Below, in pieces: positions 17,992 to 27,001 of a stretch of 64,000 nucleotides of DNA. The stretch is from NCBI RefSeq assembly GCF_028553745.1, contig NZ_CP067129.1, forward strand, positions 2,090,501-2,154,500, given 5' to 3'. The notes under the pieces are model-generated. The model was not told the DNA's origin. It did no database searches and worked only from the letters and a program-made list of their open reading frames with translations. The stretch's first letter is position 1, and each line of letters begins with the position of its first letter. This DNA comes from Paracoccus seriniphilus. Its GTDB lineage: Bacteria; Pseudomonadota; Alphaproteobacteria; Rhodobacterales; Rhodobacteraceae. Made by a program: the position numbers and the translations under genes.

Positions 17992-18778
17992 AACCCTTGT
18001 CGCGCTGGTGTCAGCCTGGCTGATGGCGGCAGCGCTGCCGGGCCATGCTGCCCCGCGGCGTGTGGTGTCGATGAACCTGTGCACGGATCAGATCGCCATG
18101 ATGTTGGCGGCGCCGGGGCAACTGATCTCGGTCAGTGATCTGGCGCAGGATCCGCGCATGTCGCCCATGGCGGCCCAAGCTGCTGCCTATCCGATCAATT
18201 ATGGCCGCGCCGAGGAAATCTATCTGATGCGCCCCGATCTGGTGCTGGCGGGTCAGTTTGCCTCGGGGCCGACGGTCGCAATGCTGCGCCGGCTTGGCCT
18301 GCAGGTCGAGGTTCTGCCCCCTGCCGAAAGCATCGCCGCGATTCGCAACGAGATCACCCATGTCGGTGCATTGTTGGGACAGGATGCGCAGGCACGTGAT
18401 CTGCTGGCGCAATTCGATCAGGGGCTGGCGCGGCTGGCATCCGGCAGGGATCGGGGCCGGGCGGCGCTCTATTATGCCAATGGCGTGACCTCGGGGCCGG
18501 ATACGCTGGCCGGCACCATTCTGGCACAGGCCGGCTTTCGCAATATCGCCGCGGAAATGGGGATCCGCCATACCGGCAGCCTGCCGATGGAGATGCTGGT
18601 CATGTCGCGGCCCGACCGGCTGATCACCGGAGCGAAATGGCCCGGACAATCGCGCAGCGAAGCCATTCTGGACCACCCGGCGCTGGCCCGCATTGCCCCC
18701 GCGGCACAAAAGGTCACCGATCAGGACTGGATCTGCGGCACGCCCTTTATCCTGCGCGCCATCGAGAGTCTTGAATGA
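17966..18778 (+). CDS. btuF: cobalamin ABC transporter periplasmic binding protein
   Basis: A class III (helical-backbone) periplasmic binding protein of 270 residues with a signal peptide ending at GHAA and the RVVSMNLCTDQIAMML block typical of BtuF-like proteins, where the Cys and Asp sit in the ligand-binding N-lobe. It should carry B12 from BtuB to the BtuCD transporter. The ATG used lies inside the btuB end; a GTG at 17978 is an alternative, and neither has a strong ribosome-binding site, so coupled translation is likely. Its stop overlaps the permease ATG (ATGA). Confidence 0.88.
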   Translation: MWASVRLSRTLVALVSAWLMAAALPGHAAPRRVVSMNLCTDQIAMMLAAPGQLISVSDLAQDPRMSPMAAQAAAYPINYGRAEEIYLMRPDLVLAGQFASGPTVAMLRRLGLQVEVLPPAESIAAIRNEITHVGALLGQDAQARDLLAQFDQGLARLASGRDRGRAALYYANGVTSGPDTLAGTILAQAGFRNIAAEMGIRHTGSLPMEMLVMSRPDRLITGAKWPGQSRSEAILDHPALARIAPAAQKVTDQDWICGTPFILRAIESLE

Positions 18779-19761
18779 AAGCGCTGGTTCTGTCCCTGAC
18801 CGCGATTGCCGCACTTCTTTTTGCGCTGTCGCTGCTGACCGGCCCGGCAGGCATCGGTGCCTGGCAGGGATTGGCCGCGCTGTTCAACGGCGGTGACGGT
18901 CCGGTTCCGATAGTCATGCGTGAGATCCGCCTGCCGCGCGCGGTTCTGGGCTGCGCCATTGGCGCGGGTCTTGGTCTGACCGGTGCTGCAATGCAGGGCT
19001 ATCTGCGCAACCCGTTGGCCGAGCCGGGGCTGATCGGCGTTTCCGGCATGGCAGCGCTGGGGGCCGTTCTGGCGATTCAATCCGGGCTTTCTCTGGCCTC
19101 GCCCCTTGCCCTGCCTGTATCCGCGCTGATCGGCGCGGCCATCGGCATCGCGCTGCTGTTCATGCTGGCAGGTCCGCAGGGCGGCTCGGTAACGCTGATC
19201 CTGGCCGGGGTGGCGATTTCCGCGCTGGCAGGTTCTGGCACGGCATTGGTGCTGAACCTTTCCCCCAATCCCTATGCCGCCAATGAAATCGTGTTCTGGC
19301 TGATGGGATCGCTTGCCGATCGCTCGATGGTTCATGTCTGGCTTGCGCTGCCGCCAATGATGCTGGGCGCTGTGCTGATCTGGACGACCCGGCGCGCGCT
19401 GGACGCGCTGACACTGGGGGAATCTGCGGCGGCGGCGATGGGAGTCTCACCCGCCGCGCTGCGCCTGCGGCTGGTCATCGGGGTCGCGCTGATCGTCGGC
19501 CCCGCCACCGCCGTTGCGGGAGCCATCGGATTCGTCGGTCTGGTCGTGCCACATATCCTGCGTCCCTGGGTGGGTGCCCGGCCCTCGGCACTGTTGCTGA
19601 CATCGGCTTTGGGCGGAGCGGTTCTGCTGTTGTCGGCCGATATTGCCGTGCGCCTGATCCTGCCCGAACGCGATCTGAAGCTGGGGGTCATCACCGCATT
19701 GGTGGGGGCGCCACTGTTCCTGCATCTGATCTGGAAAACGCGCAGCGGAGGGCGGATGTGA
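18775..19761 (+). CDS. btuC: cobalamin ABC transporter permease (FecCD family)
   Basis: A 328-residue FecCD-type permease with about ten transmembrane helices. The segment MREIRLPRAVLGCAIGAGLG near residue 45 and FVGLVVPHILRPWVGA near residue 255 are hallmark loops, the second contacting the ATPase. It pairs with the preceding binding protein and the following ATPase; start and stop overlap both neighbours (ATGA and TGATG). B12 specificity is inferred from the riboswitch and btuB, since iron-siderophore permeases look alike. Confidence 0.9.
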   Translation: MKALVLSLTAIAALLFALSLLTGPAGIGAWQGLAALFNGGDGPVPIVMREIRLPRAVLGCAIGAGLGLTGAAMQGYLRNPLAEPGLIGVSGMAALGAVLAIQSGLSLASPLALPVSALIGAAIGIALLFMLAGPQGGSVTLILAGVAISALAGSGTALVLNLSPNPYAANEIVFWLMGSLADRSMVHVWLALPPMMLGAVLIWTTRRALDALTLGESAAAAMGVSPAALRLRLVIGVALIVGPATAVAGAIGFVGLVVPHILRPWVGARPSALLLTSALGGAVLLLSADIAVRLILPERDLKLGVITALVGAPLFLHLIWKTRSGGRM

Positions 19762-20501
19762 TGCTGCTGGAACTTCAGGGCCTTTCGGTCACCCGCCGCA
19801 ACAGACCGGTGCTGAGCGATATCAATCTGACGCTGGACCGACATGAGTTGGTCGGCCTGATCGGCGCGAATGGCGCGGGAAAGTCCACTCTGATGGAAAC
19901 CGCGCTGGGGCTGCTGCCGGTGACCGCGGGTCACAGCAATCTGGCCGGGATGAGCGCGGCGGATCGTGCTCGCAAAGCCGCCTATCTGCCCCAGTCACGC
20001 GAAATCGCATGGCCGGTCAGCGTCGAGGACTTGATCGCACTTGGCCGTATTCCCTGGCCCGGTAGCGGGCGTGCCGCCGTGGACCGGGCGGCCATAGACG
20101 CCGCCATCGCCCGCATGCATCTGGAGCCCTTTCGCAAGCGCACCGCCATGCGCCTGTCTGGTGGCGAACAAAGCCGGGTTCTGATCGCCCGCGCGCTGGC
20201 GCAGGAAACGCCCCTGATGCTGGCCGATGAACCTATCGCCGGGCTGGACCCCGCCCAGCAACTGGCCTGCATGCGGCTGTTTCGCGAATTGGCCTGCGAG
20301 GGACATGGACTGCTGGTCTCGATCCACGACCTGGGCCTGGCCGCGCGGTTTTGCACCCGCCTCGTCCTGCTGGCCGAAGGACGCATCATCGCCGATGGCG
20401 CACCACAGGATGTTCTGGGCGACGAACTGATGCAACGTGCCTTCCAGATTCGCACCCAGCGGATCGAAACCGAGCACGGGCCATTGATTCTGCCGCTGTG
20501 A
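19761..20501 (+). CDS. btuD: cobalamin ABC transporter ATP-binding protein
   Basis: A 246-residue ATPase with Walker A GANGAGKST (residues 35-43), signature LSGGEQSRV, Walker B LMLADEPIAGLDP and a switch His in SIHDLGLAARF. It energises the BtuC permease. The ATG chosen shares its first base with the permease stop; a GTG one codon earlier is possible. It is the last gene of the riboswitch-controlled operon and faces the convergent parA gene across 16 bases. Confidence 0.92.
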   Translation: MLLELQGLSVTRRNRPVLSDINLTLDRHELVGLIGANGAGKSTLMETALGLLPVTAGHSNLAGMSAADRARKAAYLPQSREIAWPVSVEDLIALGRIPWPGSGRAAVDRAAIDAAIARMHLEPFRKRTAMRLSGGEQSRVLIARALAQETPLMLADEPIAGLDPAQQLACMRLFRELACEGHGLLVSIHDLGLAARFCTRLVLLAEGRIIADGAPQDVLGDELMQRAFQIRTQRIETEHGPLILPL

Positions 20502-20517
20502 TCGCCGCGAGCCGGTT

Positions 20518-21153
20518 TCAGCCCATGCTGCCCAGAATGTCTTCGGTGATTGCGGCGACTTCCTCGCGCGCCACCGCATTGCGGGACTGTTCGACTACGC
20601 CCAGCCCCAGACCCAGGGTCTCGGCATAGGCGACACGGTTGGCGATTTGTGTCGGCGCCACGATTGCGCCCAGTTCCACCGCCTTTTCGCTGACATCCAG
20701 CGACAACCGGGTATTGGGCCGCACCCGGTTCAGCACGACCAGCACCGGCGCCTTTTCCCGCCGTGCCAGATCCAGCACACCTTCGGTCGCCCACAGATCG
20801 ACATGGCTGGCCGAGACCGGCACCAGCACCAGATCCGCAACCCGCAGCGAGGGTCGCAGATCGCTGTCGATCTTGGGCGGCGTGTCGATGATCACATAGT
20901 CAAAGCGCCTTTTCAGCTTTTCGGATTCATAGCTGGCCCCCCAGGCGGACGAAGTCGAAAAATCAAGTGCCTCATCCTCGCCATAGCTTTCGATCCGCTC
21001 CAGAAACCATCGGCCCAGGCTGCCCTGCGGGTCGGTATCGACCAGCGCAACGCTATGCCCCCGCTGCCACAGGGACACGGCCAGATTGACGGCCAATGTC
21101 GTCTTGCCCGATCCGCCCTTTTGCTGGGCCACAGTGATGATCTTGCCTGCCAT
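20518..21153 (-). CDS. ParA/MinD family ATPase
   Basis: A 211-residue deviant-Walker ATPase with KGGSGKTT at residues 12-19 (signature lysine K12), switch I DTDPQGSL, and Walker B-like DYVIIDTPPK. Such short ParA-like proteins position chromosomal loci, plasmids, chemoreceptor clusters or septa. No parB lies beside it, so it is an orphan; PpfA, which positions cytoplasmic chemoreceptor clusters in Rhodobacter, is one plausible relative. The cargo cannot be read from the sequence. Confidence 0.85.
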   Translation of the reverse strand: MAGKIITVAQQKGGSGKTTLAVNLAVSLWQRGHSVALVDTDPQGSLGRWFLERIESYGEDEALDFSTSSAWGASYESEKLKRRFDYVIIDTPPKIDSDLRPSLRVADLVLVPVSASHVDLWATEGVLDLARREKAPVLVVLNRVRPNTRLSLDVSEKAVELGAIVAPTQIANRVAYAETLGLGLGVVEQSRNAVAREEVAAITEDILGSMG

Positions 21154-21238
21154 CCCGATCCCTCTGTTCTTCTTGTTTTCGTCAGCAGACTAGCGGCCGG
21201 CATTTGTCTTTGCACGGGATTTCTGGTGCAGCCGCAAC

Positions 21239-21559
21239 CTAGTCGAAAACCGACTGCACTTCATACATGACCGGCTCAAAACTTTTGCACATGGCATGAA
21301 TCTCGCGGTTGCGCCTGCGCATCTCATCGCTGCGCAGCATGGCCTGGTAATCCTTGCGGTCGCGCCATTGCGAATAGGTCGCGATGCGCGTCTGCGCATC
21401 GTTCAGATGGATCGCCCCCGCAATGAAGCCGCTTTGCTTGCGAATGACCTGATCCCAGGCCTCGTTCAGCATATCAAGCACATCATGGGCGGTTCCGGGG
21501 CTGACCTCGAAGGTGCAGATGACGGTCTGACCGTCGAAATCCGGGGTGATATCGGGCAT
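21239..21559 (-). CDS. antibiotic biosynthesis monooxygenase-domain (ABM) protein
   Basis: A 106-residue single-domain protein of the dimeric alpha+beta barrel ABM fold (TVICTFEVSPGTAHDVLDML, then ATYSQWRDRKDYQAM). Members include small cofactor-free monooxygenases and haem-degrading enzymes, but many are uncharacterised. GGAGG precedes the ATG by six bases. It lies between parA and a dipeptidase with no obvious functional link. The name describes the fold, not a demonstrated reaction. Confidence 0.75.
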   Translation of the reverse strand: MPDITPDFDGQTVICTFEVSPGTAHDVLDMLNEAWDQVIRKQSGFIAGAIHLNDAQTRIATYSQWRDRKDYQAMLRSDEMRRRNREIHAMCKSFEPVMYEVQSVFD

Positions 21560-21695
21560 GGCTGGCCTCCTCACTGGCGATGCGTCGTGATCAGCCTAGG
21601 CGGGAATCGCCGCGCAGCAAAGCGTGAAGCTGACAAGGATTGCCCGCGGGCATGCAACTGTGCATGGTCGCAACGAACTCAGGAAGGAGACCGCG

Positions 21696-22745
21696 ATGAT
21701 CCCGGTATTCGATGGCCATAATGATTTTATCCAGCGTGTCGTGTCCGCAGGCAACAAGGGCACCGAGGTCTGGCTGAAGGGTGATGGAACCGGGCATATG
21801 GATCTGCCCCGTGTGCGCGAAGGTGGCATGATCGGCGGATTTTTCGCGATCTGGGTTCCCTCGCCCGCCGGTCCAAATGACGATGTGGCCGTGGCGATCA
21901 TGCAGAACCCTCCCTTTGCGCTGCCGCTGCCCGAAGAAATCCCCCATGACAGCGCCCTGCCCCTGGCATTCCGCCAGGCCGCCGCGCTGCGTGCGCTGGA
22001 GCGGACCGGCACATTGGAGGTCGTGACCAGTGCCGCGCAGATCGACTCCGCCGCGCAACAGGGCCGCATCGCCGCCGTCATGCATATGGAGGGCGCCGAG
22101 GCGATCCGCGACATGGATGCGCTGCACCTGTGGCACAGCGCCGGGTTGCGGTCTCTGGGGCCGGTGTGGTCGCGCCCGACGGCCTATGGCAATGGTGTTC
22201 CCTTCGCGTTTCCATCCTCGCCCGATACCGGAGAGGGGCTGACCGCTGCGGGCCGCGATCTGGTGCGCGAATGCAATGAACTGCGAATCATGCTGGATCT
22301 GTCGCATCTGAACGAGGCCGGTTTCAACGACATCGCATCACTGTCCGACGCCCCGCTGGTCGCCAGCCACAGTTGCGCCCATGCCATCTGCCCCAGCGCG
22401 CGCAATCTGACCGACCGCCAGCTGGACCAGATCGCCGAAAGCAAGGGGCTGGTCGGATTGAACTATGCCTCCAGCTTTCTGCGTCCCGACGGCAAGCGGC
22501 TGCCGCTGGAGGGATTTGACGTCATGCTGCGCCATCTGGACCACCTGCTCGAGCATCTGGGCGAGGATGGCGTTGCGCTGGGTTCGGACTTCGACGGGGC
22601 GTTGATGCCCGCCGATCTGAGTGACGCTGCGGCACTGCCGAACCTGATCCGGGCGATGCAGGACCACGGCTATGGAAAGGACCTTGTCTCGAAGATCACC
22701 AGCCGCAACTGGATCGAGCTTCTGCGCCGGACCTGGGGCGCCTGA
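21696..22745 (+). CDS. membrane dipeptidase (peptidase family M19)
   Basis: A 349-residue zinc dipeptidase of the renal dipeptidase family. Metal ligands are visible as FDGHND (H8, D10), the bridging Glu in MHMEGAEAI, SHSCAHAICP and the Asp in GSDFDGALMP. Bacterial members cleave diverse dipeptides, some with D-amino acids. A strong AGGAAGGAG stands six bases before the ATG. No signal peptide is seen, so it acts in the cytoplasm. A 10-bp terminator hairpin follows the stop. Confidence 0.92.
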   Translation: MIPVFDGHNDFIQRVVSAGNKGTEVWLKGDGTGHMDLPRVREGGMIGGFFAIWVPSPAGPNDDVAVAIMQNPPFALPLPEEIPHDSALPLAFRQAAALRALERTGTLEVVTSAAQIDSAAQQGRIAAVMHMEGAEAIRDMDALHLWHSAGLRSLGPVWSRPTAYGNGVPFAFPSSPDTGEGLTAAGRDLVRECNELRIMLDLSHLNEAGFNDIASLSDAPLVASHSCAHAICPSARNLTDRQLDQIAESKGLVGLNYASSFLRPDGKRLPLEGFDVMLRHLDHLLEHLGEDGVALGSDFDGALMPADLSDAAALPNLIRAMQDHGYGKDLVSKITSRNWIELLRRTWGA

Positions 22746-22755
22746 CCTGCCGTTG

Positions 22756-22780
22756 CGGGGCAAGGGACAACCTTGCCCCG
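22756..22780. terminator. 10-bp hairpin between convergent genes
   Basis: CGGGGCAAGG, loop GACAA, then CCTTGCCCCG, between the convergent stops of the M19 dipeptidase and the RodZ-like gene. It is perfect but has no T-run; it probably works for both strands. Confidence 0.65.
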
Positions 22781-22799
22781 TCACATATCGATCAGTCGG

Positions 22800-24065
22800 T
22801 CAGTCGGTCAGTTTGCCGGTCGCACCCGTATCCGCCTGCGCCACCGCCATCATCTGCGCCAGCTCGGGATCTGCATTCAGATCCGCCAAAGCATAGTTTG
22901 CCGTCAGGCTGTCGGGTGACAATTCGACGTTCTTGACCACCTGCGGACCCGGTGCCGCCGGGCCATAGGTTTGCCCCGCCACCGCGAAATAGACCGCACC
23001 GGAATTGCCCGTGCGCAGCAGGGGCGGCTGTTCCAGCTTGGGCAGGGTGAAACGTTCCCCCGCATCCATGATTTTTTCCAGCAGCACGGTCCCATCAGCG
23101 GTCGTCACGCGAACCCATGCAGGCCGAACGGCCAGAAGTTCAAGCTCGGGCGCATCGGCGGCAACAGTACGTACGACGGCCGGTGCTTCTGTCGCGGTTG
23201 CCGCGGATCCTGCCTGCGCAACATCGGCCGCGGACGCTTGATCCGCCCCCGATATGGCATCCGGCGTCATGGCGGCATCGGCAATGTCGAACTCGGAGAA
23301 ATAACCCAGACCGGGATCGATCGCCGCAATCGGGCCATCACGGGCCGTCAGGACCGGCGCTTCCAGGATCTGGGGCCGATAGAGCCGGTCCAGCGCCTCG
23401 GGCTGAGGCAGATTGCGCACGATGTCACCGGTATCCGCCAGTTCCAGCGCAGGTTCGCTCATGCCGACCCCTTGAGCGGGATCAAGCGCGGTCACGACAC
23501 CCGGCGTATCTTCCCCTGGCGTCAGGGTGACGCGCTGAACCTCTTGCAGGACAGTCCAGCCACCATACCCAAGACCGAAGACCACCAAGGCCAGCACAAG
23601 CACGGAGCCGATGGCACGCGGTTCTACGCTGGACCAGAAACTTTCCTGCTGGGGAATGAACAAGGCGCGCGGATTGGCCAGCGCCTCGGCGGGGTCCGAA
23701 GGTCTCCGCGCCGGCTTGGGCCCCGAGGCCGAAGGGGCCATGCCATGTGTGGGTTGAAATCCGGATTCGGCACAGAACCTGCGGAAGGTCCAGTCCGAGT
23801 CCATGTTCAGGTAGCGTGCGTAGGAACGCACATATCCTGCAATGAAACTGGGGGTATCGAATGCAGTGATGTCGCAATTTTCAATGGCTGCGACATAAGA
23901 GGCCCGGATGCGCAATTCACGCTGAACATCCAGTAGCGATTTTCCCAAAGTCGCACGTTCGCCTCGCATAATATCGCCAAGACGCGTGTCATCTTCGAGG
24001 AAATCGCACTCTTCCTCCACCTGCACATACTCCCCTGCCGGGTGCTCAGCCCGCAGTTTGCCCAT
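22800..24065 (-). CDS. RodZ-like helix-turn-helix membrane protein (DUF4115)
   Basis: A 421-residue protein with a cytoplasmic Xre-type helix-turn-helix at about residues 28-100 (GKSLLDVQRELRIRASYVAA), one transmembrane helix at about 151-173, and a C-terminal periplasmic DUF4115-type domain around residues 305-385 (AWVRVTTADGTVLLEKIM). This is the layout of RodZ, which links MreB to the elongation machinery. The spacer is rich in Ala and Asp. An AT-rich promoter-like stretch lies 45-75 bases upstream. The RodZ role is inferred from architecture. Confidence 0.82.
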   Translation of the reverse strand: MGKLRAEHPAGEYVQVEEECDFLEDDTRLGDIMRGERATLGKSLLDVQRELRIRASYVAAIENCDITAFDTPSFIAGYVRSYARYLNMDSDWTFRRFCAESGFQPTHGMAPSASGPKPARRPSDPAEALANPRALFIPQQESFWSSVEPRAIGSVLVLALVVFGLGYGGWTVLQEVQRVTLTPGEDTPGVVTALDPAQGVGMSEPALELADTGDIVRNLPQPEALDRLYRPQILEAPVLTARDGPIAAIDPGLGYFSEFDIADAAMTPDAISGADQASAADVAQAGSAATATEAPAVVRTVAADAPELELLAVRPAWVRVTTADGTVLLEKIMDAGERFTLPKLEQPPLLRTGNSGAVYFAVAGQTYGPAAPGPQVVKNVELSPDSLTANYALADLNADPELAQMMAVAQADTGATGKLTD

Positions 24066-24109
24066 GTTTATTTGCCCTGCCCGCCTGACAGATCGCCCGA
24101 ATCGGACGA

Positions 24110-24138
24110 TACTTTAAAATTATTAACTAAATACTATC
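24110..24138 (-). promoter_or_regulatory. AT-rich promoter region of the RodZ-like gene
   Basis: A sharply AT-rich block in otherwise GC-rich DNA lies just upstream of the RodZ-like start. On the minus strand it contains TTAATAATTTTAA. The two TTAA units are five bases apart, not seven, so it does not meet the CtrA consensus. It is most simply the -10 region; no exact hexamers are claimed. Confidence 0.4.
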
Positions 24139-24172
24139 ACGCGACTGCGAGCAGTTCACCAGTGGAATTGCG

Positions 24173-25402
24173 TCACGCGCTCATTTCAGCGCGATTCAGC
24201 GCGCACTGCGACCAGAGCGAATCCATCGCGCGCACGACGCGGTCGATCTCCTTGGGATCATGGACAGGAGAGGGTGTGAAGCGCAGCCGTTCGGTGCCAC
24301 GCGGCACGGTCGGGAAGTTGATCGGCTGCACGTAGACGCCATGATCGCGCAAAAGCATGTCGGAAAGCGACTTGCAATGCACCGGATGTCCCACATGCAC
24401 GGGCACGATATGGCTGCCGTGATCAATGATCGGCATCCCCAGCGATTTCAGCCGCATCTTCAGAATGCGCGCATGCAGTTGCTGGGCATCGCGCAATTCC
24501 TGTCCGCCAGCCCCTTTCAGGAAGCGGATCGAGGCGACTGCGCCGGCAGCCACCGCAGGCGGCAGCGACGTGGTAAAGATGAAGCCCGGCGCATAAGAGC
24601 GGATCGCGTCACACATCTTGGCCGTGGCGGCAATATAGCCACCAAACACGCCAAACGCCTTGCCGAGCGTGCCGTTGAAAATATCGATACGATCCACCAG
24701 ACCGTCGCGCTCGGCCACACCGCCACCGCGGGGACCATAGAGGCCGACGGCGTGAACTTCGTCCAGATAGGTCAGCGCGCCGAATTCATCTGCCAGATCG
24801 CAGATTTCCTCGATTACGCCAAAATCACCATCCATCGAATAGATCGATTCGAAGGCGATCAGTTTCGGCGCCGCGGGATCATCGGCCTCAAGCAATTCGC
24901 GCAGATGTGCGACATCATTGTGCCGGAAAATGCGCTTTGCCCCGCCATTGCGCTTGATCCCTTCGATCATCGAAGCATGGTTGAGCGCATCCGAATAGAT
25001 GATCAGCCCCGGGAACAGCTTGGGCAGCGTCGAAAGCGTCGCGTCATTGGCGATATAGGCACTGGAGAAGACCAGAGCGGCTTCCTGCCCATGCAGATCG
25101 GCCAGTTCGGCTTCAAGCTGCTTGTGATAGATCGTCGTGCCCGAGATATTGCGCGTGCCGCCCGAGCCTGCGCCTACCGCATCCAGAGCTTCATGCATTG
25201 CGGCCAGCACGACCGGATGTTGCCCCATGCCCAGATAGTCATTGCCGCACCAGACGGTGATATCCTGCTTTTCGCCGTCAGGACGGGTCCAGACGGCCTT
25301 GGGAAACTGGCCCTTGGCGCGTTCAATGTCGATGAAGGTCCGATAGCGACCTTCTTCATGCAATCGTCCAATGGCCTGGTCCAAAGCGGCATCATAGTTC
25401 AT
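24173..25402 (-). CDS. hemA: 5-aminolevulinate synthase
   Basis: A 409-residue PLP enzyme condensing glycine with succinyl-CoA to give 5-aminolevulinate, the first step of alphaproteobacterial tetrapyrrole synthesis. [41 protein letters not shown] and the PLP lysine in [14 protein letters not shown] are all typical. The chosen ATG gives [18 protein letters not shown] lies upstream. A perfect FNR-type site is centred about 70 bases before the start, as for the oxygen-regulated hemA of Rhodobacter. Confidence 0.96.
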   Translation of the reverse strand: MNYDAALDQAIGRLHEEGRYRTFIDIERAKGQFPKAVWTRPDGEKQDITVWCGNDYLGMGQHPVVLAAMHEALDAVGAGSGGTRNISGTTIYHKQLEAELADLHGQEAALVFSSAYIANDATLSTLPKLFPGLIIYSDALNHASMIEGIKRNGGAKRIFRHNDVAHLRELLEADDPAAPKLIAFESIYSMDGDFGVIEEICDLADEFGALTYLDEVHAVGLYGPRGGGVAERDGLVDRIDIFNGTLGKAFGVFGGYIAATAKMCDAIRSYAPGFIFTTSLPPAVAAGAVASIRFLKGAGGQELRDAQQLHARILKMRLKSLGMPIIDHGSHIVPVHVGHPVHCKSLSDMLLRDHGVYVQPINFPTVPRGTERLRFTPSPVHDPKEIDRVVRAMDSLWSQCALNRAEMSA

Positions 25403-25465
25403 CGCGGGCTTTCCCTTGCAAGGCTGGCTAGGTGCGATCATTGTCCGATCACGCGAGGCCCGTCG

Positions 25466-25479
25466 TTGATACATATCAA
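25466..25479. promoter_or_regulatory. FnrL/FNR binding site between hemA and a dipeptidase gene
   Basis: TTGATACATATCAA has both FNR half-sites exact (TTGAT-N4-ATCAA). It lies in the divergent region, 64 bases before the hemA ATG and 75 before the M20 peptidase ATG. On the hemA strand a GACAAT hexamer (25445-25440) is about 30 bases from the site centre, close to the spacing for FNR activation. It should make hemA respond to low oxygen, as known for Rhodobacter FnrL. Confidence 0.85.
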
Positions 25480-25554
25480 TTTTCAAAAAAGACAGGACCA
25501 AATTGTCGCAACCGGACCAAAGTCGTTACATCGCAATATCAAGGTCAATACAAG

Positions 25555-26952
25555 ATGAAGGCTGACATGCAGGAACCCGCACAACTGGACGATATCCTGG
25601 CGACACTGGATGCAGATCGCGATGGCGCCATCGCGCGCCTGCTGGACTTTCTGCGCATTCCGTCGATCTCGACGGATCCCGCCCATGGCGAAGATGTCCG
25701 CCGCGCGGCCCGGTGGCTGCGCGATGAGCTGGCCGAACTGGGATTTGATGCAAAGATCCACGACACGACCGGACACCCCATGGTGGTGGCGCGCTCGCAG
25801 CCCGGATCTGGCCGGTCAGTGCTGTTCTATGGCCATTACGATGTCCAGCCTGTCGATCCACTGGAACTGTGGAACCGCCCGCCCTTTGAACCCGCCATCG
25901 AAGATACCGAAGACGGGCCCGTCATTCGCGGACGTGGTGCCTCGGACGACAAGGGGCAATTGATGACCTTTCTCGAGGCCTGCCGGGCATGGAAGGCCGT
26001 TCATGGTGCCCTGCCCTCGGACCTGATCCTGCTGTTCGAAGGCGAAGAGGAATCGGGCTCGCCCTCGCTGCGACCATTTCTGGAATCCCATGCCGACGAC
26101 TTGCGCGCCTCGATCGCCCTGATCTGCGACACCGCGCTCTATGCCGATGGCCGACCCGCCATCACGACGCAGCTGCGCGGTTTGGTGGGCGAAGAGGTCA
26201 TCGTGACCGGCGCGGATCGCGACCTGCATTCGGGCAGTTTCGGTGGCCTGGCGGCCAATCCGGTCATGGTTCTGGCGCAGGCCCTGGGATCGCTGAAGGA
26301 TGAAACCGGGCGGGTCACCCTGCCGGGCTTTTATGACGGCGTCGAGGAACCTGATGAGGCGCTGCGGCGCGACTGGGAAGCGCTTGGCTTTGACGCAGGT
26401 GAATTCCTTGGCCGCGTCGGCCTGTCGAAACCGATCGGGGAACAGGGACGAACCCCGCTGGAAATGCTGTGGAACCGCCCCACGGCGGAAATCAACGGCA
26501 TCGAGGGCGGCTACACCGGCGATGGCTTCAAGACCGTCCTGCCAGCAACCGCACACGCCAAGGTCAGCTTTCGCCTGACCGGCAAGCAGGACCCGATCAA
26601 GATCCGCGAGGCATTCCGGGCCCATATCCGCAGCCACCTTCCCAAGGACTGCAAGGTCGAATTCCATGATCACGGCGCCAGCCCCGCCAGCGTCATGGAT
26701 ACATCCGATCCCGCCTTTTCGGCTGCAAGACAGGCACTTGGCGATGAATGGGCGCGCGACGCCGCCTTTATCGGCGCGGGCGGCTCGATTCCCATTGCCG
26801 GAGATTTCAAACAGATCCTGGGCATGGATTCGATGCTGATCGGTTTCGGGCGCGATGACGATCGTATCCATTCTCCGAATGAGAAATACAATCTGGAGAG
26901 CTTTACCAAGGGCGCGCGGTCATGGGCGCGCATTCTTGCTGCCCTGCGCTGA
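25555..26952 (+). CDS. M20 family metallodipeptidase
   Basis: A 465-residue zinc peptidase of the M20/ArgE/DapE family resembling cytosolic non-specific dipeptidases. Zinc ligands appear in YGHYDVQP, GRGASDDKG, the catalytic EGEEESGSP and the C-terminal IHSPNEKY; a dimerisation domain lies between about residues 200 and 360 (DLHSGSFGG begins it). The ATG giving MKADMQEP is used; an ATG four codons later (25567) has a closer AAGG. It is divergent from hemA and shares the region with the FNR site. Confidence 0.9.
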   Translation: MKADMQEPAQLDDILATLDADRDGAIARLLDFLRIPSISTDPAHGEDVRRAARWLRDELAELGFDAKIHDTTGHPMVVARSQPGSGRSVLFYGHYDVQPVDPLELWNRPPFEPAIEDTEDGPVIRGRGASDDKGQLMTFLEACRAWKAVHGALPSDLILLFEGEEESGSPSLRPFLESHADDLRASIALICDTALYADGRPAITTQLRGLVGEEVIVTGADRDLHSGSFGGLAANPVMVLAQALGSLKDETGRVTLPGFYDGVEEPDEALRRDWEALGFDAGEFLGRVGLSKPIGEQGRTPLEMLWNRPTAEINGIEGGYTGDGFKTVLPATAHAKVSFRLTGKQDPIKIREAFRAHIRSHLPKDCKVEFHDHGASPASVMDTSDPAFSAARQALGDEWARDAAFIGAGGSIPIAGDFKQILGMDSMLIGFGRDDDRIHSPNEKYNLESFTKGARSWARILAALR

Positions 26953-26985
26953 TTCCACCGCGCAAGGCCATTCAAGAAACGGACA

Positions 26986-27001
26986 GGGCGAGTTTTCGCC
27001 C
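26986..27001. terminator. small hairpin between convergent genes
   Basis: GGGCGA-GTTT-TCGCCC, a 6-bp stem with a 4-base loop, sits at the convergent ends of the M20 peptidase and the transglycosylase gene, overlapping the last base of the latter's stop. It is a weak candidate. Confidence 0.35.

Noticed and set aside
22791..22812. Tandem copies of CAGTCGGT at the end of the RodZ-like gene
   Set aside because: Only about two and a half short units around the stop codon; likely a minor slippage repeat without function.
24114..24126. TTAAAATTATTAA before the RodZ-like gene, considered as a CtrA site
   Set aside because: The TTAA units are five bases apart instead of seven; more simply an AT-rich promoter.
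24260..25558. A 432-codon open frame antisense to hemA
   Set aside because: Entirely explained by the complementary strand of hemA.
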